From: Cololabis saira
Lineage: Eukaryota > Chordata > Actinopteri > Beloniformes > Belonidae
Reading direction: 5' to 3'
Assembly (NCBI RefSeq): GCF_033807715.1
Contig: NC_084597.1
Span: 10,703,343-10,767,342 of the forward strand
Length of the DNA stretch: 64,000 nucleotides
Within the stretch, counting starts at the first letter, position 1. The number at the start of each line of letters is the position of its first letter. Under the pieces are notes generated by a model that worked only from the letters and a program-made list of their open reading frames with translations, was not told the origin of the DNA and did not search any database. Below are positions 56,549 to 64,000 of the stretch, in pieces. Both the position numbers and the translations under genes were made by a program.

Positions 56549-58941
56549 CATGGGTGCAGATCCCGGGGGGGACGGGGGGGACATGTCCCCCCCAATCTCT
56601 GAAAAACATGAATTGTCCCCCCCAATAAAAATACCCTAAATTGTTCAAAATCGAACAAATGTATTTTCAGACTTAAAGGTTGAATATGTAGAATATTTAT
56701 TAAAAATATATTTCTAAAAAAATAAAATACATCCACAGTGCGTTTTGAGGTGTACAGAATGAATATGGAGCTAGAACAGTCTCATAATTCACAAATGCAC
56801 AGGACAAGTTTTACAAATGCACGGACCGATTTGCAAATACACACACCGTTTCACACGTGCACAGGACAAGTTTTACAAATGCACAGAACGATTTGCAAAT
56901 ACACACACAGTTTCACACATGCACAGAACAATTCACACGTGCGTAGGACAAGATATACAAATGTATTTTTGACGCACACACAAATATAACCTGATTTACA
57001 AATATTTTTTTGTCTGTGAGCTGCGCTGGATTTGTGTGTGAGTTTTGAGACTCCCCTGACGTGACTAGATCCACAAATAGGTTTTTTTTAACACGGAAGG
57101 ATCTGCAACCAATCAGATGTCTTCATTTGTTCCAGCCAATCATAAGAGCAGACCTACGTGGGGGACGATTTACTCTAAACCAATCAGATTAAAGGGGCGG
57201 ATACACCTGCTGTTTGAGCTGCGTTAGCGCTGTTCACATAGAAAAGTGATTAATATTTCGAGTTAGTGGAGTAAAGATAAAAAACAGTTACAGGAGATAA
57301 AAAATAAATAAACAGGATGGAGAGGAGATCACTGCTTTTCTTGTGATCCCGGTAAATACAACAGCGCGATCAGAGATGGTTTGTCGGGCTGTTCAACCAG
57401 AGCCGTCGGGATCTGCTCTCCAAGTCCTGCCGATGCAGCAACTGATTATGAGAAACAGCGGAGATATTTATGTATTTGAACTACAGGTGTCTTTCAGGAG
57501 AACGAGCCTGTTGGCGGGGGTGAATATTGCTGCAGGTCAGGTTCTGGCTCTGGCCGCGAGTGGCGCTGGTCCCGGTCAGACCAGCTGACCAGGGACCAGA
57601 CCTGGAGGTCAGAAACAAGCAGCTGTTATCCTCACATTCATGATGTGACATTCCCACCACACAGAGACAAACGTGTGTCAAAACAGCGGCGGCAGATCAA
57701 CACATTCCCGGTACAGAGTCAGGCTCATGGGAAAATGCAGCCGTGATGATGCTGGTCGGGGTTTAGTCCACCGATCATCAAACATCTGAGCTGGATACAG
57801 AGGTCTTCGGTTATCAGTCACTGATACCGACTTTACTCCAGACATTTTGGTAAATTAATCTCCTGACATGCGCTGCTGCTCCACCTGCCGCTGCAGCTCG
57901 TCCCGTCAGGTAGCGCAGCAGCTCTCTGCTGCATGCGTCTGTCTGGTTCTGAGCTGAATCAGCGGGACAATTATACGTCGTGAAACCAAACAGAGCAAAT
58001 ATATAAAAATCTCCTCTGTTTCTCATCATCAGGTGCTGCATCGGCAGGACTTGGAGCTCTCCAGTCCCGACGGCTCTGGTTGAACAGTCCCACAAACCAT
58101 CTCCAATCGCGCTGTTGTATTTACCGGGATCACAAGAAAAGCAGCAGTGATCTCCTCTCCATCCTGTTTATTTATTTTTTATCTCCTGTAACTGTTTTTT
58201 ATCTTTACTCCACTAACTTGAAATATTAATCACTTTTCTAAGCGAACGGCACTAACGCAGTTCAAACAGCAGGTGTATCCGCCCCTTTAATCTGATTGGT
58301 TGCAGATCCTTCCGTGTTAAAAAAAAAAACCTATTTGTGGATCTAGTCACGTCAGGGGAGTCTCAAAACTCACACACAAATCCAGCGCAACTCACAGACA
58401 AAAAAATATTTGTAAATCAGGTTATATTTGTGTGTGCATCAAAAATACATTTGTATATCTTGTCCTACGCACGTGTGAATTGTTCTGTGCACGTGTGAAA
58501 CGGTGTGTGTATTTGCAAATCGGTCCGTGCATTTGTAAAACTTGTCCTGTGCATTTGTGAATTATGAGACTGTTCTAGCTCCATAAATGAAAGTATTGCT
58601 ACTTCATAATTATTATTTTTTTAGTCTGAATTAATATTTTTTCAATTTTTGACGGGCTCGACAATTACTTTTTGTCAACGTTCTGTTTACATTCGTACCT
58701 GCCCGTAGCCAACATGTGGCTCACTTCTCCGCTGTTTTCCTGCCTCTTCCCGGTCGTATGCGTCTGTTTTCAACAAAGCCTTTTCAATAATCAATTGGTG
58801 GATCAGCGACAGGCTGTGCAGTATTTTTTGGAGAGCCTTTACCAATTTATGGCATGGTATGAGTTGAATATTGACAAAAGAATTTACAATTAAAATCACG
58901 TTGGTGTCCCCCCCAATCCTGACATCGGATCTGCACCCCTG
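56549..58941 (+). mobile_element. hAT-like element carrying a nested inverted-repeat element
   Basis: The flanking octamers AATGCAAC (56541-56548) and TATGCAAC (58942-58949) match at 7 of 8. The ends are CATGGGTGCAGATCC and, inverted, CAGGGGTGCAGATCC. The G-rich hairpin GGGGGGGACATGTCCCCCCC just inside the left end links it to 27572-28315. Most of its length is the insertion 56764-58585. Confidence 0.82.
56764..58585. mobile_element. Long-inverted-repeat element, 6-bp TSD
   Basis: Large inverted arms (about 56764-57480 and 58008-58585) start TATGGAGCTAGAACAG and enclose about 530 bp. The flanking hexamer AATGAA (56758-56763 and 58586-58591) is the putative TSD. The left arm has an extra ACAAATGCAC unit and a segment of about 70 bp between two AACCAATCAGAT repeats that the right arm lacks. 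No transposase frame is visible. Foldback or Polinton-derived ends are possible sources. Confidence 0.8.
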
Positions 58942-58949
58942 TATGCAAC

Positions 58950-59267
58950 ATCAAGTCTTTCATTCAATTAGAGGAATCAAAGAGGTTGTTTTCTTGGATA
59001 TTAGTGATGACACCAATAGTGAACTCTGCAAGATCAATGTGGGAGTATGATGGGATGTGCTTTATTCAAAAAAATAATTATTAATTGTGTTAGCCAGCAC
59101 TTGCTTGTCTTGAAACTCAATTTCAACTCTTCATTTTCTCTCAGCTGTGAGTTTAAACACATCCTGGGATGTTCTCACAGCAAGCCCTGCAAACTTTGGC
59201 CATTATGAGAAGCCAGTGGGAAGAGACAGTTTGACCTTAACTATAAACAAGAGGGGCTCAGCATGCA

Positions 59268-59319
<52 letters not shown>

Positions 59320-60374
59320 GGAGAACACAAAGATAGCTGTGAATCAACCCTCTGAGGTTTGTAGCATGTAATTTCTTGGCTGGGCGCAACATATCTGTGG
59401 CTTTGTGGAAGTCATATAAAAATGGATAAATGCAAAGTGCTCAAGTACAAGAGAGAAGAATGGAGGGACCGACTTTTCGGCGAGGGATGCAAACCTTCCA
59501 AACCACCACTGATGTTTTTGTCTCTATTTCAGCACGGGGGTATTAAAAGCAAATATCTGTCTAGCTGTGCATCAGTAATGGATACTCAGACAGGCGGTCT
59601 CAGGCTGTGGGACGTCTCGTTGTTGGTTTAAAAATATCCACCTGTCAGTTATATCATAAATAAAGCCACTCAATGACTTTTAGGTAATGAATGACAGTTA
59701 TTTTGCAGTGTAGCAGAAAAAAAAGCACTGAATTGGTTCGGTACTGAACTGTTATATGAGAACTCGTACATAAGAGAAGTAAAACAAAGTGATAGTAACT
59801 GGCCAATGATGGATCTAATGTTGCTACAGCGAGGATATCTTTCTGTTTGCACCTAAACACAGTTAAAATGAAGGACTCAAGACTGTAAAGACATAAGGAC
59901 GTTGAATGAGATTGAAACAAACTATTTCACCTCTGTATTCTGTTCAGGACTCAAAGGTTAAAGAATATTTGTCTTTCTGTAAAAGTACTGGAGCCGAGAC
60001 AACACAGAGAGCTTTAACTGTTGTTTGACACATCCTTGTTTGAAATGAGTGGCTTTGGAGGAAAATGGACTGAGGCCTCTCCGATAAGTGAAGCTTATCC
60101 TTTGGGAAATTAAAGTCATGTGGCTTTCTCTCTTTTTACATTTTTGTTGTTATTTCTTAATCATCAACCCATTGGGACTGTACAGAGCATTGCCCAATAT
60201 GTAGGATGTCTTGGCCTTGACAGGAAATGTCCGTGACCACAGGAAGTGGATGGTCATGACAGCAACAGCATGAGGCACATGTGAGGGAAATCTGGATTCA
60301 CATCAATTCTATGGTAAGAATGAGCAATGTCCATTTTCTGAGCTCACGAGACATGCTTTTTAGTTCATCTAAAT
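58950..60374. other. Intergenic sequence
   Basis: It contains a (CA)n tract at 59269-59316. Frames in 59147-59631 show no domain I recognise. No transposon ends. Confidence 0.35.
59269..59316. repeat. (CA)n microsatellite
   Basis: About 23 uninterrupted CA units. Confidence 0.97.
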
Positions 60375-61016
60375 CAGGGGTCGGCAACCCAAAATGTTGA
60401 AAGAGCCATATTGGACCAAAAACACACAAAAAAAATATTTCTGGAGCCGCAACAAATGAAAAGTCTTGTATAAGCGTTAGAATGAAGACAACACATGCTG
60501 CATGTATCTATATTGATGTAGTTAGAACTGGGGAAAGATTTTTTTTTTCATTATGCACTTCGAGAAAAAAGTCGAAATTTCGAGAAAAAAGTCGAAATGT
60601 CAAGATTAATGTTGAAGTACAATCTTGAGAAAAAAGATGAAATGTCGAGAAAAAAGTCAAAATGTCGAGAAAAAAAGTCGAAATGTTGAGAAAAAAGTTG
60701 AAATGTCAAGATTAATGTTGAAGTACAATCTCGAGAAAAAAGTCGAAATGTCGAGAAAAAAGTCAAAATTTCGAGAAAAAAGTCGAAATCTCGAGATTAA
60801 AAAGGAAAGGAAAAAGGAAAAAAAAAAAGAGAAAAAAGGGAAAAAAGAAGAAAAAAAGGAAAAAAAGAAGAAAAAAAGAATAAAGAAGGAAGGAAAAGGA
60901 AAAATAGGAAAAAAAAGAAAAAAAAGGTCAAACATTTTTGAAAAAGCTCCAGGGAGCCACTAGGGCGGCGCTAAAGAGCCGCATGCGGCTCTAGAGCTGC
61001 GGGTTGCTGACCCCTG
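60375..61016 (+). mobile_element. hAT-like MITE (CAGGGGTCGGCAACC ends), copy D
   Basis: Perfect TSD ATCTAAAT (60367-60374 and 61017-61024). It is structured as copy A: GTCGAG array (60555-60795), polypurine tract (about 60798-60926), then the GAGCCGCATGCGGCTC palindrome. It shares ATGTTGAAGTACAATCT blocks with copy A and the core at 62746. Confidence 0.93.
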
Positions 61017-61024
61017 ATCTAAAT

Positions 61025-62398
61025 AATAACCAATATATTTACTCTCTTTAAAACCGATAACTGTAAACCTTCATGCTGATGCATGTCACTAACATTCAGA
61101 GCATTCAGACAACTGACACAACCAGCACTGCAAATGGAGGATTGGTACTATCCCACGTAGTCAATCATGACTGCTAATTGGACAAAGCTTGACCAAGGAT
61201 CAACCAAACTGCAGTGAAACTTTATTAAAAGTTATTTCAGCATTTTATTAACTGCAACATGGCTTAGACTGAAATGGAGAAATACATTTATCATAAATAA
61301 ACTTCCTCTGAACTCTGAGCTTTTTTCTCATGCAAAAGTATGTAGCCTACACACTTATGTATTGCTGTAGGTAATTGATCATGTTAGTGATTTACTTAGA
61401 GATTAACTCAGATTTGAAAGTTTCAAAATGTCTCAAAATGTGGTAGGTACAGTTGCAGTTTCATTTTATGGAAACTGCACAACTATGCAAATTAAGTTCA
61501 AAATACACAAAATATGAGACACAGTAACAGTTGAACCGTCTTTAATGCAGTTGCTCTAACACAGGCTGCTTCAAGGAAATACAAACTGGACAAATGCTTC
61601 TAAGACATTAACTACAAGCTTGTAAAGTTTCGCCCAACCCCGGTTAATTCAAAATTAGGCAGTAGGCAAATGGGAAGAATGAACAATCCTATGATGCTGA
61701 CTAACATTCAGCTTATATTCATTTTTATCGAATATGACCATCCATCCCCATTTTTCAGATGTTTCTACAGAAACAACATCTGAAACATAGACATTTGATA
61801 TCCAAAATAAGGACTGCTGGAGCGCTGGCAGTGTCTGCAGCTGGAGTTCTGGCTGCAGCAGCGATTTTAGCTCCTACTATTGCAACCAAAGCTGTTCTTT
61901 GCACTTGGTTGTCAGCATTTTTATTTCAGATGGATGTTAACATTGGGGTCGTTGTATATTGACTGAGTTTTGAACTCAGTCTCTTGTGGTTAGTCAATGA
62001 GCTGCGATATACTTTGTCAAGCCGTCAGCTCTCAAAGCCAAATCTTGCTCCTTGGTTTTCATGGCATTAAGCATTTTGTCACATTACAAGGGATCAGTGG
62101 TGACTGTTAGGCAAATAATCACATACTTGAACCCTATTCATGCTTTTGAACATTAGGCAGTTACTTCTATTACCACATCTGTGTCATCAGTCCTCAGTCC
62201 TGCGTTTCAGCAACTCTTGTACACATCAACCTTGATGCTTCCCGGTTATCCCCATGCCGACTTTGATGATGCAGACGTCAATGGTGCATGATACAGGAAA
62301 GTTGATACGGAGCATGAAAACAAGTTTCTGACTGTTACAATATCTACCTACTCACCTTGTCGTAAACAATTTAGCATATTTGATGGCTGACTGCCTCA
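61025..62398. other. Intergenic sequence
   Basis: A repeat-poor stretch with no exon recognised. Confidence 0.35.
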
Positions 62399-62684
62399 GG
62401 CCCCGTTTACATGGAGCAAAAACTGTGGTGTTTTCATGCGTTTTGGCCGTTCGTTTACACGAAAATGGAGCTCAAAGTCACCAAAAACTATCATTTCTGA
62501 AAACTCCGGCCAAAGTGGAGATTTTCAAATACTCTGTTTTCACGTTTGCGTCTAAACAGAGGAAAACGGAGATTTGGGCTTCAGAACGTCACATTATGCA
62601 ACAGAAACGTCACCAGCGTCATGTGTGCGACCTGTGTTTACAATTAGTTTGGCCACCGTCAATATTTTCTTGTATTTTACCTGT

Positions 62685-63219
62685 TTTATATTCTAAAGTC
62701 ACACTTAAAAGTAACTCCACTTCTCTGTCACTCCAAACGAAAGACACATGCTGTATGTATCTATATTACTGTAGTTAGAACTGGGGAAAGATTTTTTTTT
62801 TCATTATGCACTTCTAGAAAAAAGTCGAAATGTCGAGAAAAAAGTCAAGATTTCGAGAAAAAAGTCGAAATGTCGAGGAAAAAGTCAAAATGTCGAGGAA
62901 ATAGTCAAAATTTCGTGAAAAAAGTCAAAATGTTGAGAAAAAAGTCGAAATGTCAAGATTAATGTTGAAGTACAATCTCGAGAAAAAAGTCGAAATGTCG
63001 AGAAAAAAGTCGAAATTTCGAAAAAAAAGTCGAAATCTCGAGATTAAAAAGGAAAGGAAAAAGGAAGAAAAAAAGAGAAAAAAGGGAAAAAAGAAGAAAA
63101 AAGAAAAAAAGGAAAAAAGAAGAAAAAAAAGAAAAAAGATATTCTAAATAGATTAATATTTATATTCTAAAGCCACACTTAAAAGTACCTCCACTTCTCT
63201 GTCACTCCAAACCAAAGAC
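62685..63219. repeat. 61-bp direct repeats bracketing an end-less hAT core
   Basis: Bases 62685-62745 and 63159-63219 are the same length and differ at only three positions. Between them lies the GTCGAG array and polypurine tract of the CAGGGGTCGGCAACC family without its terminal repeats. Confidence 0.88.
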
Positions 63220-63238
63220 TCTCGTTCCGTCTTGGAAG

Positions 63239-63362
63239 TAAAGCCTGAATTATGGTCCCGCGTTAAATCGACGCAGAGCCTACGCCGTACGGTGTGCGTC
63301 GCCGCGTACCCTACGCCGTAGGCTCTGCGTTGGTGTAACGCGGGACCATAAATCAGCCTAAA
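63239..63362. repeat. Foldback element (GGTTCCGCGTTA family)
   Basis: The arms GCCTGAATTATGGTCCCGCG and their inverse enclose CGACGCAGAGCCTACGCCGT and its inverse copy. The 124 bp are almost fully palindromic. Confidence 0.82.
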
Positions 63363-63562
63363 CTGGAAGTTACACGTGTCATTTGTTGATGTTTTTTCCA
63401 GGATTCTGATTGGCTGGCATGACGTTAACAGCGTATTTATGCGGATTCGTGTAAACGAAGAGATTTTGAAAACGATCTCATGTAAACGATGGAATTTTTC
63501 AAAACGTAGAGGGGAAAATATCCGTTTTTGTAAATACCCGGCTATGTGTAAACGGGGCCTCA

Positions 63563-64000
63563 GTCTTGGTCATGTCTGCATTTCATTTACACCATAGCTG
63601 CAAACTCACTTTTGCACGTACTGTATGTGCTTAAAACAACACAAAACATTGCAAAACCTGCAAGAAAGGAAACATGAACTAAGACTGTGTCAGTGCTTTC
63701 AATCCTTTACATAACCCCATGTGATTTCCTCCTTCAGAGTGGCCACAGAACATGGCCTTCACAACTGACATGTGTTAAAGACAAATATAACTCTCGCCTG
63801 CTTAAGCTGCAGTCTGTGTCAGCTAGACTGCAGCTATAAAGACACAGGGGTGAGGGGAGGGCATGTTTCTTGCTTTATGCTGTTGCTGTGCTGATCCTTG
63901 AAGAAGGTGTGGAAAAAAGAAGGAGGCTTCAGAGCAGCCACAGATGGTAGTAGTTGTGTGTGTAAGAGGAAAACTCAATCCATAACTCAATCCAACACAC
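63563..64000. other. Intergenic sequence to window end
   Basis: A CTATAAAG motif near 63833 could be a TATA box, but no coding exon follows before the window ends. Confidence 0.3.

Larger units (their letters stand above)
62399..63559. mobile_element. Harbinger-like MITE with inserted hAT core
   Basis: Perfect 13-bp inverted ends GGCCCCGTTTACA / TGTAAACGGGGCC with 3-bp TSD TCA (62396-62398 and 63560-63562). The subterminal parts repeat CGTTTACA and AAAACG motifs. The interior holds a hAT-type core lacking ends (62746-63158) and a foldback element (63239-63362). Confidence 0.82.

Noticed and set aside
58672..58893. 73-codon frame with a hydrophobic start, considered as a small secreted protein
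   Set aside because: It lies inside the right part of the hAT-like element 56549-58941, with no splice or conservation evidence.
63820..63840. CTATAAAG near the right edge considered as a promoter
   Set aside because: A single TATA-like match in AT-rich DNA, without a following exon in the window.

Overview
The window is teleost fish nuclear DNA. It is AT-rich, almost without coding sequence, and crowded with fish-type DNA transposons, LINE fragments and microsatellites. Only one host gene can be recognised. Two minus-strand exons (44250-44041 and 12313-12226) encode the start and the next part of the PH domain of a FilGAP-type Rho GTPase-activating protein, best matched to arhgap24. Most of the window is therefore intron: 31.7 kb between these two exons, the 5' flank or 5' UTR intron to the right of 44250, and the next intron to the left of 12226.

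The left 12 kb holds a complete BEL/Pao LTR retrotransposon (3552-10757), antisense to arhgap24. It has 468-bp LTRs in which I see no difference, a 5-bp target duplication, a primer binding site matching tRNA-Tyr, and one open 2061-codon gag-pol frame. It is the only intact autonomous element here and looks very young.

The rest is layered mobile DNA, and many insertions can be delimited to the base by target-site duplications (TSDs). About ten hAT-like families have 8-bp TSDs. One family (ends CAGGGGTCGGCAACC) has four complete copies and a fifth end-less core. There are six TTAA-flanked elements whose ends start TTAAAGG, resembling the T2/Kolobok MITEs of Xenopus, one TTAA-flanked piggyBac-like element, two Harbinger-like elements with 3-bp TSDs, Tc1/mariner-like MITEs, foldback elements, and a long-arm inverted-repeat element with a 6-bp TSD. 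LINE relics lie at 18.7-20.2, 21.1, 25.7-27.0, 33.1, 37.3-42.1, 44.5 and 45.4-46.9 kb, all decayed.

I see no complete unknown gene system. The most unusual structures are mutational or transpositional: an apparent template-switch palindrome inside one T2-like copy (40.4 kb), a transposon core without ends bracketed by 61-bp direct repeats (62.7-63.2 kb), a minisatellite inside a hAT element split by a GC-rich poly(A) retroposon (54-55.5 kb), a foldback hairpin core shared by unrelated hAT ends, and an apparent intron with short ORFs inside the BEL LTR. No tRNA, rRNA or CRISPR array was found.
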